Assembly (NCBI RefSeq): GCF_009711715.1
Contig: NZ_VENF01000011.1
Span: 1 to 64,000, forward strand
From: Methylophaga sp.
GTDB taxonomy: Bacteria > Pseudomonadota > Gammaproteobacteria > Nitrosococcales > Methylophagaceae
Direction of reading: 5' to 3'
Length of the DNA: 64,000 nt
Below the pieces are notes generated by a model. The model did no database searches. It had not been told where the DNA came from and saw only the letters and a program-made list of their open reading frames with translations. Position numbers and translations under genes: made by a program. Shown piece after piece: positions 1 through 8,333 of the stretch (the stretch's first letter is position 1; each line of letters opens with the position of its first letter).

Positions 1-1
1 C

Positions 2-1102
2 GAAAAATGTCGTGGCTTGTCGGTGCGTGAGCCCAACGGTGACGTCAATCATCTGTTAGGGCTGAAAGACACAAAGGACTACAGCACTACTGAAAAGGAT
101 CTTTTCTGCCAGGGTCAGGCGGGGATGAACGGTGTCGCCATCGATCCCAACTTTGAGGACAACCGCTACATCTACGTTTATTCAGCCTCTGACAAAACAC
201 CGCCAGCGACTAATCGCGTGTTACGTCTGAAGCTGAATGAAGACTTCACCAAGGTTTCGGATCGCACGGATATCGTGGAAGATATTCCATTCAAGCCGAA
301 ACCGACGGATCATCCCTTTGGTGAGGCTGGTGCGCATAATGGCGGTCGAATCCAGTTTGGTCCGGATAACACCTTCCTCTACGTGACAACTGGCGACAAC
401 CATAACAGCCGTATTCCACAGGATCCGCAATCTCTGGGTGGTAAAGTGTTGCGTATTGATCGCAATGGCAATGCCGCGCCGGATAATGGCTTATCCGATA
501 AGTACGACCCCAGAATCTTTACTTATGGTCACCGCAACGTTCAGGGCCTGACATTTCACCCTGAGAACGGCCAACCGGTGGTCACGGAACATGGTCCGTG
601 GCATTCTGATGAGGTCAATATGCTGGTTGCCGGTGGCAACAGTGGCTGGGATCCCAAGCCTAATATGGCGGGTCGTGGCGACTGCCCCGACGACTACTGC
701 GGCTATATGCCCAACCAGAAAGAAGGCATGGACCCGGATAAACGGTCTGAATACATGCCAATCACCGATATCGAAACCTATCCGAATGCCATACAACCAG
801 CCTGGCAGAACAACCAACTCTCCCAGGGCATCAGCACTGCTGATTTCCTGACCGGTGAGCAATGGGGCGACTGGGAAGGACGCCTGGCCGTTGGTTTCAT
901 GGGTATCGGTTTTGGCGGCACGCCGGTCGGTAATCGCATTGATCTACTCGACATCGCGGATGATGGCAAGTCAGTCAATGATGTGACCGAAATGCCGGTA
1001 CCAATGGAACCCGGTCGGTTCCGGACACTTGTTCAGGGACCGGAGGGCGATCTCTATGCCGTCATGGATGAAGGCATGGTTTATCGCATTAGCCCCAAAT
1101 AA
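2..1102 (+). CDS. PQQ-dependent sugar dehydrogenase, 5' end outside the window
   Basis: Periplasmic soluble quinoprotein of the glucose/sorbosone dehydrogenase (GSDH) beta-propeller family, which oxidises aldose sugars with PQQ. The frame is open to the window edge, so the N-terminus and any signal peptide are missing; the first in-frame start-like codon, TTG at 17, is probably not the real start. Family marks seen: AHNGGRIQFGPD with the likely catalytic His near residue 107 (counted from 17), a TTGDN loop, GHRNVQGL, and EHGPWHSDEVN near residue 190. In size it matches the aldose dehydrogenase (YliI-like) branch. A strong terminator follows at 1186-1210, so it ends its transcript. The PQQ requirement fits the two pqqA genes at 57.4 and 62.4 kb. 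The substrate cannot be read from sequence. Confidence 0.85.
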   Translation, partial: EKCRGLSVREPNGDVNHLLGLKDTKDYSTTEKDLFCQGQAGMNGVAIDPNFEDNRYIYVYSASDKTPPATNRVLRLKLNEDFTKVSDRTDIVEDIPFKPKPTDHPFGEAGAHNGGRIQFGPDNTFLYVTTGDNHNSRIPQDPQSLGGKVLRIDRNGNAAPDNGLSDKYDPRIFTYGHRNVQGLTFHPENGQPVVTEHGPWHSDEVNMLVAGGNSGWDPKPNMAGRGDCPDDYCGYMPNQKEGMDPDKRSEYMPITDIETYPNAIQPAWQNNQLSQGISTADFLTGEQWGDWEGRLAVGFMGIGFGGTPVGNRIDLLDIADDGKSVNDVTEMPVPMEPGRFRTLVQGPEGDLYAVMDEGMVYRISPK

Positions 1103-1185
1103 CATGCCTCACAATACTGCAGGGAGGCTGTATGTTTCCATTTAACTGGAAACAGAAAAGGTAATGTGAAAGATAAAGAAAGAAG

Positions 1186-1210
1186 AACCCGGCTTGGATG
1201 CCGGGTTTTT
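1186..1210 (+). terminator. Rho-independent terminator after the sugar dehydrogenase
   Basis: AACCCGGC and GCCGGGTT form an 8-bp stem around TTGGAT, followed by a T run. A second, weaker hairpin lies just upstream (GTTTCCA at 1134-1140 with TGGAAAC at 1147-1153) without a T run. The rest of the 1103-1449 gap holds no convincing gene. Confidence 0.85.
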
Positions 1211-1449
1211 CATGTCTGATACCATGGTGGATGGGACACCAACATGCCTAATAGGCCTAAGTATAGGGTTACGCTATCGTTAACCGGCCTGCGAAGTTCT
1301 ATAGTTAATTTGTTTTCCCAAAGACAATATCGGTCAAATTTTTCCTCCTCGCCCCTGTTTTGTGGGAGTGAAGTGGTTCCCTGCTCACATCACCATTATG
1401 TTTATCAAAACGTATATTGAATGACATAAAAAGCTTTTTGGTTATCGGA

Positions 1450-2847
1450 TTATTTGAGAGCAAACATGAGAAGGTATTGCATCCTGTCTTGTTTTTGCCT
1501 CTGAGGCACGATGTATATATCCGTAGGATCATTGGCATTTTTGATCTGCCCCTTAACTATCTGGGGATTTATTTGCTGTTTAGATAGTTCCTGTTGGATG
1601 TTTTCAGCGGTTTGCAGATTAAATACATCAGTGAAGTTGATACTTTTGTTTGGTTTTAGATCGAGCGCCTTAGCCGCAACTTCATTAAGCCTCGTGATCG
1701 TTCCGTTACAAACTTGAATGACCCCGAACGACTCTTGCTCAAAGATGGCTTCCCACTCTTCAAGGCTTGTTTTCAGAGAACGTTCAATTTCTTTCAGTTC
1801 AGTGATGTCTTGATTAACTTCAATAGCACCGATGATATTTTTTTCACTGTCGTAAAGCGGTGTGGAATACATCGTAATGGTGCGCCGCTTTCCATCAAAC
1901 GCCTCAATATTGACTACCTCTGGCTGACTGGACTCTGCTTTTTTGACAGCGCGCGCCAGAGTCCAGCCTTCCGCACCGACTTCCTCACCCGATTTATCCC
2001 ACCAACCTTTGTATTCACCATACTGTTCAAGACCAACATATTTTGCACCGCCCCATATTCTTTTGACTTCCGGGTTAGCAAGACAGATATTCCCTTCCGC
2101 ATCTGCTACCCATAAGCCGACAGGTACCAGATCTATAATCTTCCTCATCATGTACTCGCTTCTTTCCAAAGCAGTTTCAGCATTCTTCCTGGCTGTAATA
2201 TCTGAGCTCACACCAATGACTTTGGTTGGACGCTTAGCTGCATCAAATGTGAGCTTCGCACTGGAGGTAAACCATTTAACGGTCCCATCCTTTCCCGTGA
2301 CATTAAAGTCCCAGCTATGGGGTTGTTCCTGACCGAAGGTCTCTATCAACTTATCTATCGGAGCATCCACGAAAGGAAGCATGCAGTTGGGAAGTGACTG
2401 CTTCCCCACGCCAAAAACCTGCTCAGCGTTAGGTGAAAAAGTGACTGTTCCAGTCAACACATTCCATTCCCAATTAACGATCTCAGCCATCTCAAGTGCA
2501 GATTTCATCCTGGCTTCATTAGCCATGATTTCATCAAGATACTCGCGACGCATATCCGTCATTGGATTGTTTTCAGGCATGGTGTCTTTCAAGCTTGCAA
2601 TGGCTTCATCACCATAACGTAACCAGATCCAGTTCACATCAAGATAATCAGCGAGTACCTGGAGATTGTTATATTCAATCTCACCACCTTTCGTCCATCG
2701 ACTCACAGAGGGAACAGAGGTATTTACTGCCGCCGCTACCTGAGCCTGAGTCAGGTTTTTCTGTTTCAGTAGTGCCTTTAAACGGTCACCGAATCCATTA
2801 CGTTTCATTTCATTTTTCCAGCTGCTAATCCTGCGGAAAATAGACAC
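1450..2847 (-). CDS. XRE-family HTH regulator with PAS sensor domains
   Basis: One-component regulator. The N-terminus (about residues 18-75) is a lambda-repressor/XRE helix-turn-helix with the recognition region LTQAQVAAAVNTSVPSVSRW. It is followed by two clear PAS/PAC units (about 105-220 and 228-350; each ends in a PAC-like stretch such as IGVSSDITARKNAE) and a third PAS-like region to the C-terminus (about 360-450). No kinase, GGDEF or EAL domain follows, so sensing is probably wired directly to DNA binding. The outermost start is GTG at 2847. An internal ATG at 2808 (residue 14, MKRNGFGD) is equally plausible, because no strong ribosome-binding site decides between them. It is transcribed divergently from the secreted cupin/TorF/Amt-like cluster and is the obvious candidate regulator of it. 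Ligand unknown. Confidence 0.85.
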   Translation of the reverse strand: MSIFRRISSWKNEMKRNGFGDRLKALLKQKNLTQAQVAAAVNTSVPSVSRWTKGGEIEYNNLQVLADYLDVNWIWLRYGDEAIASLKDTMPENNPMTDMRREYLDEIMANEARMKSALEMAEIVNWEWNVLTGTVTFSPNAEQVFGVGKQSLPNCMLPFVDAPIDKLIETFGQEQPHSWDFNVTGKDGTVKWFTSSAKLTFDAAKRPTKVIGVSSDITARKNAETALERSEYMMRKIIDLVPVGLWVADAEGNICLANPEVKRIWGGAKYVGLEQYGEYKGWWDKSGEEVGAEGWTLARAVKKAESSQPEVVNIEAFDGKRRTITMYSTPLYDSEKNIIGAIEVNQDITELKEIERSLKTSLEEWEAIFEQESFGVIQVCNGTITRLNEVAAKALDLKPNKSINFTDVFNLQTAENIQQELSKQQINPQIVKGQIKNANDPTDIYIVPQRQKQDRMQYLLMFALK

Positions 2848-2913
2848 TTTTCCATCAATTTTCCATGTTCGCGAATCTTAACACGAACTGCTTCAGGCCC
2901 ATTATATATGCAC

Positions 2914-2940
2914 TTTATTACATGTTACGTAATTTATTAC
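2914..2940. promoter_or_regulatory. Candidate operator: TTTATTAC direct repeats around TTACGTAA
   Basis: The octamer TTTATTAC occurs at 2914-2921 and again at 2933-2940, 19 bp apart (close to two helical turns), flanking the perfect palindrome TTACGTAA at 2925-2932. The second copy abuts the -35 box of the 2941 promoter. Placement between the divergent XRE-PAS regulator and the cupin operon suggests an operator for that regulator; this is inference. Confidence 0.45.
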
Positions 2941-2969
2941 TTGACACGTTATTAATGCAGCGATATAAC
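2941..2969 (+). promoter_or_regulatory. Sigma-70 promoter of the cupin/TorF operon
   Basis: A consensus TTGACA at 2941-2946, a 17-bp spacer and TATAAC at 2964-2969. It points toward the cupin gene starting at 3074 and leaves a 5' untranslated region of about 100 nt. Confidence 0.65.
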
Positions 2970-3073
2970 TAGGACCGTAGTCAGCCGAGCTATCTCAGCA
3001 TCCTCTATTTAAGTGTTGAGACCTCAACTAACTGGTTGATTACAAAACCATTAATTCTTAAGGAGTGTGCAAA

Positions 3074-3514
3074 ATGAAAATAGCACCATTTATCTACGCT
3101 GCAGTCACCACTGCCAGTATTGCTTTAACGACAAGTGTTTTTGCCCACGGAGTAGAAGTACCCCAAGGCAGTAAGAAAATTCAGATTTTCAAAGACGCGG
3201 CTTCGATGCCCATTGCTTCCATGAATGAGCCTGGCGTGAATGCCTATTTTGAAGACATCGTTGGTTCTTCTGACCCTCGTGCACCAATTTCCTGCGGCAT
3301 GTTCAAAATCGAAAAAGGCAATCCACTCGTTTATACCTTCGATTATGACGACACCAAAATCATCATCGATGGACATATTTATTTCGATGACGGGACCCAG
3401 AAAGTCAAAGGTGAAGTCGGCGATGTGCTGTTCTTCCCAAAAGGTTCAACTGTCTCGTTTTCGTCTGATGACTATGGTGTAGCTCATGCCTGTGGTCAGA
3501 GAAAACTGTTCTAA
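3074..3514 (+). CDS. Exported EutQ-like cupin-fold protein
   Basis: Small periplasmic protein of about 146 residues. A signal peptide (MKIAPF, hydrophobic core, cleavage after SVFA before HGVEV) is followed by one cupin-type beta-barrel. The pattern GHIYFDDGTQKVKGEVGD then VLFFPKGSTVSF resembles EutQ-type cupins of the ethanolamine utilisation family. The classic metal-binding His cluster is not obvious, so it may bind a ligand rather than a metal. Start chosen at ATG 3074 because AGGAG lies 8 nt upstream (3061-3065); an in-frame GTG at 3065 overlaps that site. It is the first gene behind the 2941 promoter, 36 bp before the next gene. Role unknown; it is probably a binding or accessory protein for the neighbouring secreted protein and porin. 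Confidence 0.75.
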   Translation: MKIAPFIYAAVTTASIALTTSVFAHGVEVPQGSKKIQIFKDAASMPIASMNEPGVNAYFEDIVGSSDPRAPISCGMFKIEKGNPLVYTFDYDDTKIIIDGHIYFDDGTQKVKGEVGDVLFFPKGSTVSFSSDDYGVAHACGQRKLF

Positions 3515-3550
3515 AACGACAACGTTTAAACCATGTAGGAGGAGAGAGAG

Positions 3551-5089
3551 ATGAAATTATCCTCATTATGTCGTTTACTTCCTTTTTGCACAGCGGCACT
3601 GGTCCCGGTTCATGCAGATACCAATCTGACTGATTTAACTAACGGTGATCCGTTCTTTTACACAAGCGACCGAAACATAACTAAAGACGATAAAGAAAAG
3701 GTACTGCTTGGATTAGGACGCCCGAATAGAACTCACTCGCAAATCCCTCATCTGCCCGTTTATTTCGGGTATATGAATACAAACTCAACGTATCGGTTTG
3801 TGAATATCGTTGAACAGGTATTCACCATGATTGGTGAGGGAAAACATGGCCTCTGGCGTGTCCAGGAAAATGGCACTGTTCGGATGTACCGTAAAAAGGG
3901 AGCTGATGGCTTAGCTAAAAATGCCAATGTCTTTACAGACGATGCAACACAAACTATCAAGCAAAACTACAGCTCATATTTACCTCATGAGAGTTGGTCT
4001 GGATACAAGTACCCAGACCAGAAACTGGCTGAAGATGGGAAGTTAAACTTTGTTGATCTACCGATCAGCCACCCTATCTTTGAGGGCAAATATGATGATC
4101 ATGCCCCCATCGACCTGGCTAACTGGTATTGCACCATGTCGGCCAATGACTATCCCTAAGCAAAAAAAGCGATGGACTTTGCATTCAGTCAACCGGCAGC
4201 CAACGAGGTCGGGCCGCTCGGTAAACGCGCTGGCCTCGATGTTGATGAGAACTACACGAAAGTCCTTAGACTGGAGCATTTTCCTGATGCCAGATCCTGG
4301 GTGAATATTGGCCAGGAAGGTAAAGATGCGACTCACGTGAAGTGGGAAGCCATCGACAGAGAAAAAACCCGGGCTGAGTACTATCTGGTTGAGCGTCCTT
4401 TCTTCAACAAGCCTTATCTATTTGTGACAGCGGTCTATGACAACGTCAATAACAAGGACCACCGCTACGTCAGACCGGATGGTCCTTATTACCAGTCAGT
4501 CAAGGAAAATGGGCACGACGTTAAAACCACGCTAACACAGGCCCCAAGGTTTAACCTGGAAAAAGGCGGTGAGGGTCAAGCAGTTGGTTTGCCGGTCTAC
4601 GGTGTCCACCATCCAAACCGTGCTTTTTACGGTGGCGGTGGTGCCTGCCCGATGAAAGGCGGTGACTGGGGACGTTACCCTGACATCACCGGCGGTTCAG
4701 GCTGGCCTACGCAGTATGAGGAAGTAACACCACTGTGTGACTCCGTTCTGGTAGACATTAAGTTTTTCACCAACCTGGATGGCCGAAGCTGGAATGACCC
4801 TAATAAATATCTTGCTAATGCCGGGGTTGGGACTAAAGAAGTCAGCTACACCATCCAGCCTGGTGACTATGGTCAATTCAGTGACCCATACCACACAGAG
4901 CAAGGTGTGGAAAATCCAGAAGCTCAGAATATCCCTGATGAGGTCACCCTGACCTATCCCACTGTCAGCGAACCTGTTGCATATATTGAACCGCCTGTAG
5001 CCAACCTGGTACACGGAATGGTGCCTACAGAAGCGTCAACTTGCCGCCCTGTTATGCAGGCCTCACTTGATGAGGATTTAATCAAATGA
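3551..5089 (+). pseudogene. Exported protein of unknown family, split by an in-frame TAA
   Basis: Reading from ATG 3551 (AGGAGG immediately upstream) gives a signal peptide (cleavage near VHA-DTNL) and 202 residues, then TAA at 4157-4159. The same frame then stays open for another 310 codons to 5089 (an ATG lies at 4172), with no loss of coding character: ...NDYP, stop, AKKAMDFAFSQP... The whole would be a protein of about 512 residues. The stop could come from a single C-to-T change of a Gln codon CAA, from a sequencing error, or be read through. The 3' half is rich in Gly, Pro and aromatics (HHPNRAFYGGGGACPMKGG) and has a few Cys. I do not recognise the family. The 3' end overlaps the porin gene by 4 bp (ATGA), so translation of the porin may depend on reading this frame to the end. 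Confidence 0.75.
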
Positions 5090-5961
5090 ACACATTAAAT
5101 TTAAAAACGACGCTGTCTGTCGTTACATTGTCAGTACTTTCTCCTGCCATTCTGGCAGAAGAAGGTCCCGCAGAAACCGGGCCAGCTAAAGCAGCGAAGG
5201 AGACAGCCAACTTTGTCGAGATATTGGACCGGGATACCTTCCTCGGCGGCAAATTCAGCACTTGGGTGGAATTTGCTTCAGATTATGTATTCCGTGGTGA
5301 ATCCGAAACCAACGATGGCAAGATCCCTTCCTTAAAAGGCGCCATCACCTGGACGCATCCGAATGGTATCTATTTGGGCTATTACCTTGCCAATAATCTG
5401 TTTCCCGGTGATGATGCTGAGGGCAATAACCCACACATTAATGCGATTTGGGGGCCTTACATTGGTTATGCGACATCCGATATTGCTGGAACAGGCCTGA
5501 ACTATAACGGCATGCTTTTCCAGTATGTCTATCCGGGTGATAGAGACTCCAATTACCTCGAGATGTTTAACTACGTCGACAAACAATTCGGCCCAGTAAA
5601 CCTTAAACTGGAATATTCACCCACCATCACTGACTGGTTTGGGGTGGAAGATTTGCAATCCCATAACATTGCCATTCATCCCAGTGTCGAGCTTCCCTAT
5701 GAGTTCACGCTTTCAGGCGGGATTGGCTATCAGTTGTTTGACAACGATGGTCCCAGCCTGGATGCAAATGGGGATGGTGATGAAGACATTGATTGGGCTC
5801 ACTGGAATATTGGTGTGAGCAGAAATGTTTTCGGCTTCAACGTCGATCTTCGTTACCACGATACCGACATCAAAAAAGGCGAACATGACTTTTACGGTTT
5901 TGACTCCAATCATCAAATTGTTGATGAGCGGTTTGTGGTCTCGGTATCTAAATCCTTCTAA
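5086..5961 (+). CDS. TorF-family putative outer-membrane porin
   Basis: Outer-membrane beta-barrel protein of 291 residues. A signal peptide (cleavage near SPAILA-EEGP) is followed by the TorF/Gcw_chp family N-terminal signature around residues 58-72 (WVEFASDYVFRGESETN) and repeated amphipathic strands, ending in a C-terminal Phe (SVSKSF) as expected for an outer-membrane barrel. Members of this family are often encoded beside ammonium transporters, and here an Amt-like gene follows. It overlaps the upstream exported-protein gene by 4 bp, which implies translational coupling. A strong terminator at 6012-6042 closes the operon. The transported compound is unknown. Confidence 0.85.
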   Translation: MNTLNLKTTLSVVTLSVLSPAILAEEGPAETGPAKAAKETANFVEILDRDTFLGGKFSTWVEFASDYVFRGESETNDGKIPSLKGAITWTHPNGIYLGYYLANNLFPGDDAEGNNPHINAIWGPYIGYATSDIAGTGLNYNGMLFQYVYPGDRDSNYLEMFNYVDKQFGPVNLKLEYSPTITDWFGVEDLQSHNIAIHPSVELPYEFTLSGGIGYQLFDNDGPSLDANGDGDEDIDWAHWNIGVSRNVFGFNVDLRYHDTDIKKGEHDFYGFDSNHQIVDERFVVSVSKSF

Positions 5962-6011
5962 ATTTAGATATTTGTTTTCAGCTTGAGGTCTTGATGGCCT
6001 CTTCTCTCTTA

Positions 6012-6042
6012 CCTTGGGCGCCTATGCGTCCAAGGTTTTTTT
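6012..6042 (+). terminator. Rho-independent terminator after the TorF-family gene
   Basis: CCTTGGGCGC and GCGTCCAAGG form a 10-bp stem (one G-U pair) around CTAT, followed by seven T. It separates the porin from the Amt-like gene, which therefore either relies on partial read-through or has its own promoter. Confidence 0.9.
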
Positions 6043-6161
6043 ATTCCACACCCATGCTTGACCATTAGCACTCAAAGTACATTTCTTCCTTTAAGAAAAT
6101 CAGGTTGTCAGAATAAAAATGATTCTGGTAGCTAGAAAGCTTCTTTACAGGACAATTAACA

Positions 6162-7508
6162 ATGATCGATCCAGCTATTACTTTTCCTTCACAAGTATCA
6201 CTGCCCTCACTCATTCATAGCCTGATTTATATATTAGGTGCTGCAGGCATGATTTTTCTGTTATTTGGCCTATTGCTCATTGATGCCGGTACAGTCAAAA
6301 AGCAAAACGCATTCACTTCCGGCATAGAAAAGCTTGTTGGCTTTTTCATAGGTTTTGGCAGCTATCTTCTATTTGGTTTTGGCTTATGGCTGGCACAATA
6401 CTACTTAATGCGTGGCAACTCTCTGACAGACAGCATTTCTGATTGGTGGCTTGGCGGCACGATGACCAATTCTCTTGCCCAGGCTGTTGATCCGGCCAGA
6501 TTCTCCCATGTGAACGAATACCAGATATTTCTGTTTTTCCTGGCCTGCACTGCAGGAATAATCAATGTTTTATTCCACTTTGCAGTATCAGAACGAATCA
6601 AAGCATCGGCGTATTATCTGACATGTGTTGTGGCAGCCTTGGGCTCATCATTGCTCAGTTGGTGGACATGGGGCTCCGTCGGCCCTCTGACTAATGCCGG
6701 TTATCATGATTTCTTCGGCGTTGGCTTTGTCTATTTGTTTCCGGCGGGGATGGCCATTGTTTTGGTGTCGAGACTCGGTCCACGACCAGGCATATTCTCA
6801 GAAGGCAAGTCATCTCATCTGAGTCATTACAGCAACCCTGTTTTCGCGACAATAGGCACAGTAATGATCTTTGCCGCGCTCCCCATGGTCATTATTTCTT
6901 GTCTGTTTTTTTTCGAAAAAACGGGCTTTGCTGTCAGTGTGACAATGGCAGACACCAGCATTGGATTAGTGTTGAACAATTATGGGGCAGCATGGTTAGG
7001 TGGCATGCTGAGTGGGGCGCTGATTGCTTACCTAAAGCGTAACTACAATTACCTTCTGTTGGGGCCATTCGCAGGGTATGTGTCAGGTGCGGCAGGATTT
7101 GATGTCTATTTGCCCTGGCAAATGCTGCTCGTTGCCATGGTGGCACCGGTTGTTGCAGCTCTGGTTGATTCTGCACTTCGACATTTTAGAATTGATGAAA
7201 CGAAACTGATCCCGCTTTTCGCAGGTGCCGGCAGTTATGGATTAATCATGGTAGGCATTCTGCATTCCGGCACACCAAGGGGCGGTTATTTCGGGCTTAG
7301 TGAAGGTGACTTTGCATTTCAGCATGATGTTATCGGCTTACCCATGCAGGCTGCCGGTATTGTTCTGTGTTTAGGGGGTGGCATCCTCGTAGCCAGTCTA
7401 CTTTGTGTGATATTGAAACGAACTACAGGTTTACGGATAAGCGACAATGCCGGTCATCAAGGTCTTGACCACTATTATTGGGAAATCGAATACTCAGAGG
7501 AGCGTTGA
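6162..7508 (+). CDS. Divergent Amt/Rh-fold membrane protein lacking the twin pore histidines
   Basis: Inner-membrane protein of 448 residues with about eleven hydrophobic segments. Two features give Amt homology: an N-terminal FGLLLIDAGTVKKQNAF and a C-terminal tail GLDHYYWEIEYSEER matching the Amt GLD...HGE.AY tail. By eye, the AmtB segment DFAGGTVVH aligns with DFFGVGFVY, so the Asp is kept but the first pore His becomes Tyr. The segment DVFGVHGVCG aligns with KLIPLFAGAG, so the second His becomes Phe. Canonical ammonium conduction relies on both His, so the substrate or mechanism is probably different (sensor, gas channel or other solute). No glnK-like gene lies nearby. It follows the TorF-family porin, a neighbour often seen with true amtB. 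The start ATG 6162 has a modest ribosome-binding site. Confidence 0.75.
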   Translation: MIDPAITFPSQVSLPSLIHSLIYILGAAGMIFLLFGLLLIDAGTVKKQNAFTSGIEKLVGFFIGFGSYLLFGFGLWLAQYYLMRGNSLTDSISDWWLGGTMTNSLAQAVDPARFSHVNEYQIFLFFLACTAGIINVLFHFAVSERIKASAYYLTCVVAALGSSLLSWWTWGSVGPLTNAGYHDFFGVGFVYLFPAGMAIVLVSRLGPRPGIFSEGKSSHLSHYSNPVFATIGTVMIFAALPMVIISCLFFFEKTGFAVSVTMADTSIGLVLNNYGAAWLGGMLSGALIAYLKRNYNYLLLGPFAGYVSGAAGFDVYLPWQMLLVAMVAPVVAALVDSALRHFRIDETKLIPLFAGAGSYGLIMVGILHSGTPRGGYFGLSEGDFAFQHDVIGLPMQAAGIVLCLGGGILVASLLCVILKRTTGLRISDNAGHQGLDHYYWEIEYSEER

Positions 7509-7686
7509 TGAAACACCAGTAATTATGTTGCCAGATATCAGCGAAGGCACTGGGAGTCATGCAAATATGCAGATTTTACATGACCGTATGTGAGCCGGTA
7601 ACTACAGATTATTTCCCATTGTCTGAGATCAGTGTAAAAACTTTCCAGAAGCTATTCCTGATACCACACATCAGCATAGACCAATG

Positions 7687-7752
7687 AAATCAAAGGGGTC
7701 ATACAGGATTGAACCTCAATTCAATCAATCCAAGCTGACCCCTTTGGTTTTG
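7687..7752. repeat. REP-like palindrome with TGACCCCTTTG ends
   Basis: CAAAGGGGTCA at 7691-7701 and TGACCCCTTTG at 7736-7746 are perfect 11-bp inverted repeats, extended outward by wobble pairing. An inner pair GGATTGA and TCAATCC lies between them. Ends of this type are common in short intergenic repeats linked to REP-associated transposases in gammaproteobacteria. It could also end the minus-strand transcript of the gene at 7765. Confidence 0.55.
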
Positions 7753-7764
7753 AAGGATGGTATG

Positions 7765-8250
7765 TCAGCCACCAAACTTTTCATTTTCGCCAATATTGGG
7801 CGTGGTATTTTTGATATTGGCCTTGGCAAATTCATAAAGCTGGAAAGCTTTACTCTCTTTAGCCTTCCAGTGTTCGCCCATTTCAACCTTGACTTCCAGC
7901 ATGGCGACTTCAGGATCGTCCTTACCTTCCGGAAACCAGGCTGCAATGAAAGAGTTCCAGTATTTATCTATCAGGGCCTGATCATCAATCAATCGAGCCT
8001 TGCCTGACAGTGAGACATATACGCCCTCCTCCTGGTCGGAGAAAGTCAGGCAGACATCATGATCCTTGTCCGTTTCAGAAACTTTCTCAGCACTGCGTCG
8101 GGTATAAAACCAAAGCGTGCCGTCATACTCATCCTGAACAAGATGCATCGGCCTGGCGCGTGGCATATCCTCATCCAGCGTGACCAGCATGCCGACTTTA
8201 ATCTCTTTTATCATTTCCCAAATTTTCTGCTTGTGTTCCGGGCTGGACAT
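7765..8250 (-). CDS. Pyridoxamine 5'-phosphate oxidase-like / general stress protein 26 family
   Basis: Cytoplasmic protein of 161 residues with an FMN-binding split-barrel fold, like the general stress proteins (YdaG/Gsp26) and not PdxH. Seen are the N-terminal helix HKQKIWEMIKE, then MLVTLDEDMPRARPMHLV, where substrate and flavin contacts usually lie, the WFYTRRSAEKV stretch and the YVSLSGKARLIDD strand, in the family order. It is complete and of normal length. AAGGAGA lies well placed before ATG 8250. It stands alone between a REP-like palindrome and the HPF-like gene. Expected role: flavin- or coenzyme-binding protein induced under stress; no reaction can be assigned. Confidence 0.8.
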   Translation of the reverse strand: MSSPEHKQKIWEMIKEIKVGMLVTLDEDMPRARPMHLVQDEYDGTLWFYTRRSAEKVSETDKDHDVCLTFSDQEEGVYVSLSGKARLIDDQALIDKYWNSFIAAWFPEGKDDPEVAMLEVKVEMGEHWKAKESKAFQLYEFAKANIKNTTPNIGENEKFGG

Positions 8251-8270
8251 AAATTTAATCTCCTTTTTAT

Positions 8271-8315
8271 CAAAAACAAAAAGGGCAGAGACGAATTAAA
8301 TCGCCTGCTGCCCTT
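8271..8315 (-). terminator. Terminator of the HPF-like gene
   Basis: Read on the minus strand, AAGGGCAG and CTGCCCTT (8308-8315 and 8281-8288) form an 8-bp stem followed by TTTGTTTTTG. It sits directly downstream of the gene at 8334. Confidence 0.7.
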
Positions 8316-8333
8316 CTATTAATACGGATCTAA

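Noticed and set aside
491..862. Minus-strand open frame inside the PQQ sugar dehydrogenase gene
   Set aside because: Coding shadow of a gene with clear family motifs.
1305..1538. Minus-strand frame downstream of the XRE-PAS gene
   Set aside because: Overlaps the regulator's C-terminal coding end in another frame and has no ribosome-binding site or coding-like composition.
7684..8007. Plus-strand frame opposite the flavin split-barrel protein
   Set aside because: Shadow of the minus-strand gene, which has a good start signal and family sequence.
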